NCBI GenBank assembly: GCA_964473865.1
Contig: CAYYQN010000010.1
Location: 62,001-126,000 of the forward strand
Source: CAIMUX01 sp964473865
Lineage (GTDB): Bacteria; Eisenbacteria; RBG-16-71-46; CAIMUX01
Direction of reading: 5' to 3'
Length of the DNA stretch: 64,000 nt
Under the pieces are notes generated by a model. That model was given only the letters and a program-made list of their open reading frames with translations. It had not been told where the DNA came from and ran no database searches. Made by a program: the position numbers and the translations under genes. Shown here in pieces: positions 26,738 through 34,884 of the stretch (within the stretch, counting starts at the first letter, position 1; each line of letters starts with the position of its first letter).

Positions 26738-28497
26738 CTGGCACCTCTCCGGTTCGGCACCTCGAGCGGATCCCGACCGCCGGAGCTCTCCGCGGGGCGG
26801 ATCGAGCCTTCGCCGGGCGGCGGGAGAATGGGGGGCTTCTCCTGCTCCTTCCGGCGTTTCTCGACTTCGATCTCCGAGACCAGAATGCTGGGGGAAATCG
26901 CGGAGACCGGGACCCATCCCGATTCGGCGCCGCAGGTGCCGTTGAACACTCCGTCGTCGGCACCGGTGACCAGGATCTTGCTGAACGAGGTCAGCGGCGT
27001 TCCGACGATGTCGACGCCTCGCACCACCTCGTCGGGACGCCCGTCGGCAAAGACCCGCGTGACGAAGAGAGGCAGGACCTTGAACGCCTGGGGCCCTTCG
27101 CGGCCGGTTTGTGTGAACCCGCCCGAGATATCCTCGAAGACGAGACCGTAGGGCTTCCCCTGTTTCCGACACTCCGCGACGAGCAGCTCGCGCAACCGGG
27201 CCGACGGCACCGTGCGGGACGACTCCACGATCAGGTTCCCCATGCGCGAAACCGCCTGGTACCCGGACTCGCGGCGCCCGTGCCCGTTGCTGACCGGGAA
27301 GTTCGCGATGGGCGAGCGGGAGCAGAGGAAGCTGCGCAGCACGCCGTCCTCCACCACGGTGACCCGCTGGGACGGCACCCCCTGGTCGTCGAATCGGTAG
27401 TGCCCGCGCAGGTCGGTGTCCCCGAACATCGCCAGCGTCGGATCGTCGTAGACGCTGATGAACGACGGGAGGATCCGTTCTCCGACCTTCTTGGTGAAGG
27501 TCTGCCCCTCCTGGGAGCTCTTCTGCCGATGGGCTTCGACTCGATGCCCGAAGATCTCGTGAAAGAAGACGCCGCTGGCTCGATTGCGAAGGATTGCCGG
27601 GCCGATGTAGGGCTCGACCAGCGGCGCGTCGATCAACGCCCGCAACTCGTTGACCAGACGTTCCGCCGTGGCCAGGACCGTCGCCTCGTCCGGAAGGCGT
27701 GTCGGCGTCGCGGCGGTGAAGGACTCGGGGCGGTACAGCTCCATCCCATCCTGCGCCATCCCCGACACGCTGAGGTTGAGGCGAAGGTAGTGATTCCCGT
27801 GCGCCTGGCGGCTACCGTCGCTGCTCACGAGGAAGATGGCGCGGTCGAGAACGCCCAGACTGACCCGGGATTCGTACACAAAGTCGAACTGACGGAAATA
27901 GTGAGCGGTACGCTGCAGAATCCCGCGCCAGGCCAGCGTGTCGATCACCGTGTAGCTCGGGCTCTCCTCGAAGACCTGCGGCGGCGCGGCGGAGAAATCG
28001 GGGGAGAGATCCTCTTCCGCGACCTTTACCTGCCGGTTGCTCAGGACCTTGGTGTACCGTTCTCGGGCTTTCTGGAGCTGGTACTCCGTCTCCGCCCACA
28101 ACGCGGCGCGCATCGCCGCGGTGTCGGCATCGAGCGGAAACTCGATGACCCGCCGCGGGCGGGCATTGTCCCTCCAGCTCCCTCCACGGATCTCGTGCGT
28201 GTTGTCCAGCTCCGGTCCACCCAGGCGCAGGTCGACGTCAAGAAACCGCGAGTAGCGCCGGTCGGGAACCAGAAGCCCTCCGTCGCGGGCTTCGAGAGAC
28301 CAGGCCTTCTCCTCAGCCACTTCGTATTGGAGGAAATAGACCGAGTCCGGCCGGAGGGAGGAGAGATGGCCCAGGGACCGGGTCAGCTCGTCCTGCATGG
28401 AATCGAGCAACGGGCAGATCGAGGCCCGGACCGGGCCGGAGATCAGAAGAACGAGGACCATGGCCAGGAAAGACCACCGACCGGCGTGCCGGCACAT
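26734..28497 (-). CDS. Exported TldD-like metallopeptidase
   Basis: A 587-residue TldD-family (U62) zinc metallopeptidase. The ATG at 28497 has AGGAGAGGAGG upstream and a signal peptide (WSFLAMVLVLLISGPVRA), unlike classical cytosolic TldD. The metal motif HEIFGH (HExxxH, residues 313-318) lies in GVFFHEIFGHRVEAH, the family's usual context. The C-terminal domain ends in PVSAISPSILVSEIEVEK, aligning with its neighbour. Classical TldD/TldE cleaves unfolded peptides such as microcin precursors and CcdA; the substrate here is unknown. The gene is first in a two-gene unit with the degenerate partner. Confidence 0.88.
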   Translation of the reverse strand: MCRHAGRWSFLAMVLVLLISGPVRASICPLLDSMQDELTRSLGHLSSLRPDSVYFLQYEVAEEKAWSLEARDGGLLVPDRRYSRFLDVDLRLGGPELDNTHEIRGGSWRDNARPRRVIEFPLDADTAAMRAALWAETEYQLQKARERYTKVLSNRQVKVAEEDLSPDFSAAPPQVFEESPSYTVIDTLAWRGILQRTAHYFRQFDFVYESRVSLGVLDRAIFLVSSDGSRQAHGNHYLRLNLSVSGMAQDGMELYRPESFTAATPTRLPDEATVLATAERLVNELRALIDAPLVEPYIGPAILRNRASGVFFHEIFGHRVEAHRQKSSQEGQTFTKKVGERILPSFISVYDDPTLAMFGDTDLRGHYRFDDQGVPSQRVTVVEDGVLRSFLCSRSPIANFPVSNGHGRRESGYQAVSRMGNLIVESSRTVPSARLRELLVAECRKQGKPYGLVFEDISGGFTQTGREGPQAFKVLPLFVTRVFADGRPDEVVRGVDIVGTPLTSFSKILVTGADDGVFNGTCGAESGWVPVSAISPSILVSEIEVEKRRKEQEKPPILPPPGEGSIRPAESSGGRDPLEVPNRRGAR

Positions 28498-28879
28498 ACG
28501 ACCTCCTCTCCTTCGCACCCCGCCCGGGCGGCGGGTCCGGCCTCTCGTTTGCGTCCGTCCCGGGAACGGGTTCGGCCCGAGTCGGCCACGGAACGAGATT
28601 CCTTCGCCTGCTGGCAGCCGGGAGTGTCGCAGCAATCCGCGGCGGGGAGAAGGCGGAATCCGACCGCGGCTGATGGTTCCGCTCCGAGGGCCAGGACAGG
28701 AAGGCCGGCCTTCCCGCAGGCGGACGGCCTATCTGTCTGTGCAATAAAGAATTGTGACGTTCGCACGATCGCGGGCATCGGTGTCTGCTGGCCGTGGCCC
28801 ACAGAAGACATCAATTGTGCTTCTCTTGCTCCACTTGTAGACTAATGACATCCGTTCTCTACCGTTCGAGGAGTCGCCC
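28498..28879. other. Divergent regulatory region
   Basis: A 380-base stretch between the TldD-like pair and the TPR-sigma54 activator gene. Its last third is markedly AT-richer (28735-28860), as expected for promoters. One plus-strand promoter is listed separately. No convincing promoter for the minus-strand pair was identified and no gene was seen. Confidence 0.5.
28814..28842 (+). promoter_or_regulatory. Predicted sigma70-type promoter of the TPR-sigma54 activator gene
   Basis: TTGTGC (28814-28819) and TAGACT (28837-28842) are separated by 17 bases, in a local AT-rich patch. The implied leader is about 30 bases. Both hexamers match consensus at four of six positions. Confidence 0.45.
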
Positions 28880-31800
28880 ATGTCGGATCCCCGGCCGATA
28901 CCCGCGCTGACCACAACCGGCCTCCCGCCCGGAGACGATTCGCTGCGCGGCACCTTCCAACTGCTGCTGGATCTGGGCCGTGACACCCGTCCCCGCGACC
29001 TCGCCCGCGCCGCCGACTGCTTTCGGAAGGCGAGCGATCTTGCCCGCACGATGGGCCACGCCGGCCTGGAAAGCCGCGCTCTTCTGCTTCTGGGTTCAGT
29101 GGAACAGCAGGCCGGAAGGTTCGATGCGGCAGAGTCGGCCCTGGTGTCGGCCACGACGCTCGCCTCCGGTCTGGACGCGGACCCGGACCCCGGCGCGAGC
29201 GCCGATACCGGAGAAGACGACCCCCTCCTGCTCCGGGCCGCCTGCCACAACGCGCTGGGCTGGCTTCGACTTCGCCAAGGGCGCCTCGATGTCGGGCTGG
29301 AGCAGCTGCGGGACAGTCTCGCCCTGACCACAACCGTAGCCCACCCCGAAGGTCGATCCACGCGCGCGGAGACGCTGGAGCTCTTCGCGTCGGCCTGGGC
29401 GCTGCGCGCCGACCCGGCTCAGGCCCAGCGCTATTGCAGCGAGGCGCTGGAGCTTCGCCGCGCCGCCGGCGACCGGGCCGGAGTGGCCAAGGATCTGAAC
29501 CAACTCGGCAACCTGCGCCACCGTCTGGGTCAATACCAGGAGGCGATCGCCTGCTATCGTGAGGCGCTCGACACGCACCGCGCCCTCGACGACGACCGGG
29601 CCACCGCGGCCACGGCAAATAACCTGGCCTCCACCCTCCTTCGCCTCGGGGAGCTGGCCGAATCCCGGTCGCTCTTCGAGGAGTGCCTCGACCTCTTCCG
29701 CCATCTGGGTGATGAGGCGCGGGCCGCGGATGGACTCGCCAACCTCGGACTCCTCGATCAGGCCGAGGGAGATCTCGCCTCCGCCGAGGCGCGCTATCGC
29801 GAAGCCCTGGCCTGCAAGCGGCGCGTCGGAGACCCGCTCGGCGAATCGAACTGCCTGACCAACCTGAGCCACCTGGCGATCGCTCGGGGCCGCCCAGAAG
29901 AGGCGCTGGAACACGCGGGCGGCAGCCTCGCGATCCTGCGGCGCGCGGGCATCGAAGGGACCGTGGCCCCGGCGCTCGTCTGCCGCGGCCTGGCTTTGCT
30001 GGAGCTCGGACGACTCAGCGATGCGGCGGGCGCGATGGAATCGGCCCGGCAAGCCGCGGAGAAGGCTCAAGCCCGCGACCAGCTGGCCGAGGTCGAGGCT
30101 CTGCGCGCCCAGATCCTGCTCGCAGAGGAGATGCCGGACGCCGCGCTGACGGCCGCCGAAGCGGCGGGCGCATATGCGAAGGAACTCGATGACCCGGAGA
30201 TGGAGGCGTATGCCGGGCGTGTCCTCGGCTCGGTGCAGATCTTTCGGGGCGATCTCGAGGCCGCGCGGGAGGCTCTGACCCGGGCCACCCGGCTCCTCCG
30301 CGGCTGGTCGTCTTCGCAGGAGCGCGCGCGGGTGGCCTTCGAAGAAGGCCGGTTGCTCGCCCGGTCCGGGGCATCCGAAGCCGCCGCCGAGCGCCTGCGC
30401 CGGGTGGAGCGCGAGTTCACGCGCTTCGGCAACGGTCGTTGGCGGATACTGGCACAGCTCCATCTCGCCAGTGTGCTCGATGTGACCGCAGGTGGCGAGG
30501 CGAGCGAGATTCGCCGAGCGGCGCTGGCCCAGGCCCGCGCCGATGGGCTCGAGGGGTTGTACACGGCCACGGTGGCTCGTCTCCAGCGTCACGACTTCAC
30601 AACCCGCCGTCGCGAGGAGAGCGATCGACCGGCCGCCGAACTCGACCTCGGAGAGCTGGCGCGCCGGGTGGAACAGGCCGTAGCCGGCATCGTCTCCGCC
30701 CCCCCCCACTCCGCCGGCGCGCCGCCCGAGTATCTCGTCCCCGCTTCCGGCAACCATCCGGCCCGGCGCGAATCGAACCGGGCCCCGGAGGAAGCCACAC
30801 GGCTCCTGGCTGTCGCTCGTTCGTTGGCCGGAGCCGCCGATGCGCTTCGGGAATGGCTCGAACGATCCAGCGTCTCCGCCGAGCGGCCCGGCCCCGGACA
30901 ACCGGACGGTGCCCTGGGGCGCTGCGAGCTGCTGGTCGGCTCCTCGGCGGCGATGCGGGTGGTCTATCGGCTGGTGCGCCAGGCCGCCCCCACCGATTCG
31001 ACCGTGCTGATTCTCGGCGAAAGCGGCACCGGCAAGGAGCTCGCCGCACGGTCGATCCATGCGCTCAGCCTGCGGCGCGAGCGCCCATTCCTCGCGATCA
31101 GCTGTCCGTCCATCCCGCGCGAGCTGATCGAGAGCGAGTTGTTCGGACACGAGCGGGGTGCCTTCACCGGCGCCTTCGAGGCGCGGGCCGGCAAGATCGA
31201 ACAGGCCGACGGCGGCACGCTCTTCCTGGACGAGGTCGGCGACATGCCGATTGCCACGCAGGCGAAGCTACTCCGGTTCCTGCAGGAGCGCGAGTTCGAG
31301 CGGGTGGGGGGACGAAAGACGATCCGGGTCGATGTCCGCGTGCTCGCAGCCACGAGCCGCGACCTGCACGCCGCGATGGAACGGGGAGAGTTCCGCACCG
31401 ACCTCTACTATCGCCTGGCGGTCGTGCCGATGCGGATGCCCTCGCTGCGGGAACGACCCGAGGACATCCCGCTCTTGATGCAGCACTTCCTGCAGCTTCT
31501 GATCCCTGCCGGAACTGCGCCCCGCGTCTCTCCGGCCACACTGGATGCTTGTCTGCAGCACGATTGGCCGGGAAACGTCCGCGAACTGCGGAACGCCATC
31601 GAGTACATGCTCACCGTCAGCGGCGGTGAAGCCCTCGAACCGAGGCACCTGCCGGCAACCTTGCGCCGGAAGCCCGCGACCACCGCCGCGGCGGCTCTTC
31701 GTCCCGGCGAGTCTCTGGAATCCCGCCTGGTGCAGGTCGAAGCGGCCCTCATCCGCTCCGCCCTGGAGCAGGACTCCTGGAACCAGTCTTCGGCCGCCCG

Positions 31801-31897
31801 TCGTCTCGGCATCACCGAGAGCATGATCCGAAACCGCATGAAGCTGTATGGAATCCGGCGGCCCTCGGGCTCGCCGGCAGGCGGGAGTACACCATGA
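28880..31897 (+). CDS. TPR-AAA+-Fis sigma54-dependent transcriptional activator
   Basis: A 1,005-residue cytoplasmic bacterial enhancer-binding protein. Residues about 20-560 are tandem TPR-like helix pairs (AKDLNQLGNLRHRLGQYQEA, ATANNLASTLLRLGELAES, NCLTNLSHLAIARGRPEEA), replacing the usual receiver, GAF or PAS input. A low-complexity linker follows. The AAA+ domain has Walker A GESGTGKE (713-720), the sigma54-contacting loop GAFTGA (760-765) and Walker B GTLFLDEVGDM. The C-terminal Fis-type HTH reads QSSAARRLGITESMIRNRMK. All parts needed for sigma54 activation are present. The stop overlaps the start of a secreted lamin-tail protein gene (ATGA). Input is probably a protein-protein interaction through the TPR array. 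Confidence 0.92.
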   Translation: MSDPRPIPALTTTGLPPGDDSLRGTFQLLLDLGRDTRPRDLARAADCFRKASDLARTMGHAGLESRALLLLGSVEQQAGRFDAAESALVSATTLASGLDADPDPGASADTGEDDPLLLRAACHNALGWLRLRQGRLDVGLEQLRDSLALTTTVAHPEGRSTRAETLELFASAWALRADPAQAQRYCSEALELRRAAGDRAGVAKDLNQLGNLRHRLGQYQEAIACYREALDTHRALDDDRATAATANNLASTLLRLGELAESRSLFEECLDLFRHLGDEARAADGLANLGLLDQAEGDLASAEARYREALACKRRVGDPLGESNCLTNLSHLAIARGRPEEALEHAGGSLAILRRAGIEGTVAPALVCRGLALLELGRLSDAAGAMESARQAAEKAQARDQLAEVEALRAQILLAEEMPDAALTAAEAAGAYAKELDDPEMEAYAGRVLGSVQIFRGDLEAAREALTRATRLLRGWSSSQERARVAFEEGRLLARSGASEAAAERLRRVEREFTRFGNGRWRILAQLHLASVLDVTAGGEASEIRRAALAQARADGLEGLYTATVARLQRHDFTTRRREESDRPAAELDLGELARRVEQAVAGIVSAPPHSAGAPPEYLVPASGNHPARRESNRAPEEATRLLAVARSLAGAADALREWLERSSVSAERPGPGQPDGALGRCELLVGSSAAMRVVYRLVRQAAPTDSTVLILGESGTGKELAARSIHALSLRRERPFLAISCPSIPRELIESELFGHERGAFTGAFEARAGKIEQADGGTLFLDEVGDMPIATQAKLLRFLQEREFERVGGRKTIRVDVRVLAATSRDLHAAMERGEFRTDLYYRLAVVPMRMPSLRERPEDIPLLMQHFLQLLIPAGTAPRVSPATLDACLQHDWPGNVRELRNAIEYMLTVSGGEALEPRHLPATLRRKPATTAAAALRPGESLESRLVQVEAALIRSALEQDSWNQSSAARRLGITESMIRNRMKLYGIRRPSGSPAGGSTP

Positions 31898-33015
31898 ACA
31901 CATTCCGTCGAGGAGACGTAACGAAGCAGCCGGCCAATCGCCGCCCGGCCGATACCGGCAAGATGATTGCCCTCATCTACCTTGCCTGGGCGTGGGCAAC
32001 GACATCCGCCGTCGCTCAGGTCCGGCTCAATGAGCTCACCGTGGCTCCGGCCGGCGCGTCCGAGTCGGTGGAGCTGTACAATGGCGGCCCGGACATCTCG
32101 ATTGACGGCTGGGTCATCCAGGGCAGCAAGGGCTCCTACACCGTGCCGCCGGGGACGGTGCTTCCGACCGGCTCGTACACGACTCTCGACGTGGGCGACA
32201 TCATGCACGAGCGCGGGGGCGTGACCTCGCTCATCGACCTGGTGCGCGGGAGCGGTCGCCTGGCGGTGGGGATCGACTCTGTTCACTACGGCACCGAGGG
32301 AAGCGCCCCGTTGCCGCCGGCCGGCACCTCGTTGGCCCGCGCGCCGGACGCCGCCGACGGTCTGACGCCGCCGCCGGACCCCGGCCTCGACGGTCTGGTC
32401 TGGACGATCGACTTCACTCCGACATTCGGCGCCCACAACGATGCGCCCGTGCCAGCACCCGGCCTCTCCATCGTCATGAACGAGTTCGACCCGACGTCTC
32501 CCGGCGGCCTGGACATGCTCGAGCTGTTCAACCCCACGCCGCTGCCGGAATCAGTGAACGGCTGGCTGCTCGTGAACGGCGACGCGGTGTGGGTTCTCAA
32601 CGGATTCATCCCCCCGCTGTTCTTCCAGGTCGTGACCACACTCCCGGGCTACGACCTGGACGCGGCGGGGCTGCTTTACCTCTTCCGCTTCGATGGAGTT
32701 CGCGTCGACCAGCTCGGATTCCACGATGCTCCGCCGCTTCCGCCGGGCACCTGCTTCGCTCGCTGCCCGGACGGCGCGGAGCCGTTCCTAGGGTACGACT
32801 TCGCCTCGTCGGGCGGCGGCTTCACCTTTGTGGAGCGGTTCTGCACGCCGGAAGGGCCGAACTGCACGCCCGAGAGCGTGCCGGTCGAGCCCCCGGGTCT
32901 GCCCTACGACTCCGATCCGACCGCCCCCCCGGCGCCGGGGGGGACGCTGCCGGGGAGCTGGGGAGAGGTCAAGGCGCTCTTCCGGACGGCGACGCAAGCC
33001 AGCAGGGGGCTGTAG
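31894..33015 (+). CDS. Secreted lamin-tail-domain protein with C-terminal WGxxKxLFR motif
   Basis: A 373-residue exported protein. It begins at the ATG overlapping the stop of the sigma54 activator by four bases, with GGGAG upstream. The signal peptide is preceded by a basic n-region (hydrophobic MIALIYLAWAWATTSAVAQ). Two lamin-tail-domain-like units are visible: VRLNELTVAPAGASESVELY (about 42) and IVMNEFDPTSPGGLDMLELF (about 190), each continuing into GWVIQG or GWLLVN strands. Lamin-tail domains in bacteria occur on surface proteins and nucleases; no catalytic domain is present here. The C-terminus reads GSWGEVKALFR followed by eleven residues, resembling the end of the protein at 46112-46813. 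Function is unknown. Confidence 0.8.
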   Translation: MNTFRRGDVTKQPANRRPADTGKMIALIYLAWAWATTSAVAQVRLNELTVAPAGASESVELYNGGPDISIDGWVIQGSKGSYTVPPGTVLPTGSYTTLDVGDIMHERGGVTSLIDLVRGSGRLAVGIDSVHYGTEGSAPLPPAGTSLARAPDAADGLTPPPDPGLDGLVWTIDFTPTFGAHNDAPVPAPGLSIVMNEFDPTSPGGLDMLELFNPTPLPESVNGWLLVNGDAVWVLNGFIPPLFFQVVTTLPGYDLDAAGLLYLFRFDGVRVDQLGFHDAPPLPPGTCFARCPDGAEPFLGYDFASSGGGFTFVERFCTPEGPNCTPESVPVEPPGLPYDSDPTAPPAPGGTLPGSWGEVKALFRTATQASRGL

Positions 33016-33231
33016 AACTCAGGCCGCCGCGCCGGCCGGCGCATCGCGCGCCGCCATTTCGGTTGCGCGCCGCCGCGGGGCGGCGGATGATGCGCCGTGA
33101 GTGAGGCTCGCCTGCGGTGACGCGTCGGCTGTTGGGCAGCGACATCCGGCAGGTGCGAAAGGTTTCCGGCGCGCAGACGGGAACCGAGATCCCCGCCACC
33201 GAGGACTGGGTTCGCGCCGCCCGGAGGGATT

Positions 33232-34884
33232 GTGAAGACTGCGAAGACCTCCTGGCCGGGAAGGGTGAGACTCCGCGCGGCCGGACACCGCCCGTCCCCA
33301 CGCGTGCATTTCGGCGCGATCCACGCAGTCTGCGCGATCACGCTGCTGTTCTCGCTCTGCGCCTCCTGCGGCGACGATGAATCGACGGACCCCGATTGCC
33401 TCCAGAGCAAGCACGGCATGATCCGGGGGCAGGTCGTCGCGGGAATCCCGCCCGGTTGGATGGACGTCATCGCGGAGCCGGTGAACAGCGCGGCGCCCTA
33501 CTACGCCTCGGCCCGGGTCCCCGTGGACTCCCTGGGGAACTACGAGATGCTGCTGCCGCTGGGCACCTACCTGCTCCGCGTGCACCTGGGCCATCTCCAG
33601 CCGGAGCTCTACTACTCGGCCACCGGGCTCACTCCGTTCCCGGTTCGGGCCACGTACATCGACCTGGACCGGCCAGGCCGGATCGTGCAAGCCGATCTGC
33701 CCGGTGGCAACCTGCGGCTCAGGGTCCAGCTTCCTCCCGGCCTGGTGGATGAACCGTGGGAAACGGCCATCTTCCGCATCGAAAGCCTCGATGCGCCCTA
33801 CTCCTGGGCGGCGGTTCACGGTTACGCGGAGGCGAGGCCGGTGGACGGCATCGCCGAGCTTGAGATTCCGTTCCTCCCGGCCCAGGGCTACTCGCTTCGC
33901 TACCGCTCCGAATTCGGCGAGGAGGTCTGGTTGCGCGGCGGAGGCGCCGGAGATCAGGCGGAGCCGGTCACCATCGTGAACGGCCGGACGACGCTCTGCA
34001 CTGTGGCCCTTGCGGAACCAGGATACGTGCGGGGCAGCGTTGAATCGGAACGGACCTCGCGTTCCTTGGTGCGCGAGCTCGCCCTCTTCAGCGCCGACTC
34101 CGTGCAGCTGGCACGCGACATTGTGGCGGACAACGAGGAATTTCGGATCGCGCTCTTCCACGCGGGGCCGGTCCGCCTCCGCCTTCGCCTGGGCGGCGCT
34201 TCGCGGTGGTTCGGCGGCGATTCCTTCGCGCAGGCGACCTGGATCAATGTCACGCCGGGGCAGACCACCGAAGAGATCCGGATCCGCGACGGCGGTTTCC
34301 GCATCCTCCTGGAAGGACCCGGACCTTGGACCCGTTACGATGCCCGGGTCCGGGTGATGAACGCCTTCGGCCAAACACTGACGGAATCCGGACACTACCT
34401 GGAGGGCACCGAAGCCGCGGAGATTCCGAACCTCGCACCCGGGGCCTACTACCTGCAAGTCATCCCCGGAGATCGTGAGATCTGGTTGCCACAGTGGTAC
34501 GAATCCGCCGATTCGCTGCCGGACGCCACTCCTTTGGTGATTCCCCCGGGAGGCGGCATCGTGCCGGTCACGTTCCACCTGCGCGCCGGGGGAAGCCTGG
34601 CCGGACACCTGACCGCGCCAGAAGGACATGCCTACGGCGCGGATGAGCTATGGCTGACTTCACTCGCCGACTCCACGGTGGTTCTGCGGCGCGCTTCCGT
34701 TCACCCGGCCACGGGCGCCTACCGCTTCGTCGGGCTTCCCGATGACGACTATCGTCTCGGCATTGGGGGGACCGCTGCTTCCCGGCGCTGGTATCCGGGC
34801 GGGCGAGACTGGCGGGCGGCGGGAGTTCTGTCGATCCAGGATCACAGCGAGCTTTCGGGTGTGGATTGGATGGTCCCGCAATGA
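33232..34884 (+). CDS. Large secreted lipoprotein with carboxypeptidase-regulatory-like repeats (paralogue 1)
   Basis: A 550-residue predicted outer-surface or periplasmic lipoprotein. The GTG start has GGAGGG three bases upstream, a tight spacing. The signal region is HAVCAITLLFSLCASC, with probable lipid-modified Cys 46 followed by GDDES. The rest is repeated beta-sandwich segments of the type GxVxxxG...D..G.Y......G.Y.L (MIRGQVVAGIPPG, DSLGNYEMLLPLGTYLLRVH, GSLAGHLTAPEG, ATGAYRFVGLPDDDYRL), fitting CarboxypepD_reg-like or transthyretin-like folds. It contains GEREIWLPQWYES-like text (DREIWLPQWYES) shared with the next gene. No catalytic motif is seen. It is coupled to that paralogue by a four-base ATGA overlap. 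Function is unknown. Confidence 0.75.
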   Translation: MKTAKTSWPGRVRLRAAGHRPSPRVHFGAIHAVCAITLLFSLCASCGDDESTDPDCLQSKHGMIRGQVVAGIPPGWMDVIAEPVNSAAPYYASARVPVDSLGNYEMLLPLGTYLLRVHLGHLQPELYYSATGLTPFPVRATYIDLDRPGRIVQADLPGGNLRLRVQLPPGLVDEPWETAIFRIESLDAPYSWAAVHGYAEARPVDGIAELEIPFLPAQGYSLRYRSEFGEEVWLRGGGAGDQAEPVTIVNGRTTLCTVALAEPGYVRGSVESERTSRSLVRELALFSADSVQLARDIVADNEEFRIALFHAGPVRLRLRLGGASRWFGGDSFAQATWINVTPGQTTEEIRIRDGGFRILLEGPGPWTRYDARVRVMNAFGQTLTESGHYLEGTEAAEIPNLAPGAYYLQVIPGDREIWLPQWYESADSLPDATPLVIPPGGGIVPVTFHLRAGGSLAGHLTAPEGHAYGADELWLTSLADSTVVLRRASVHPATGAYRFVGLPDDDYRLGIGGTAASRRWYPGGRDWRAAGVLSIQDHSELSGVDWMVPQ

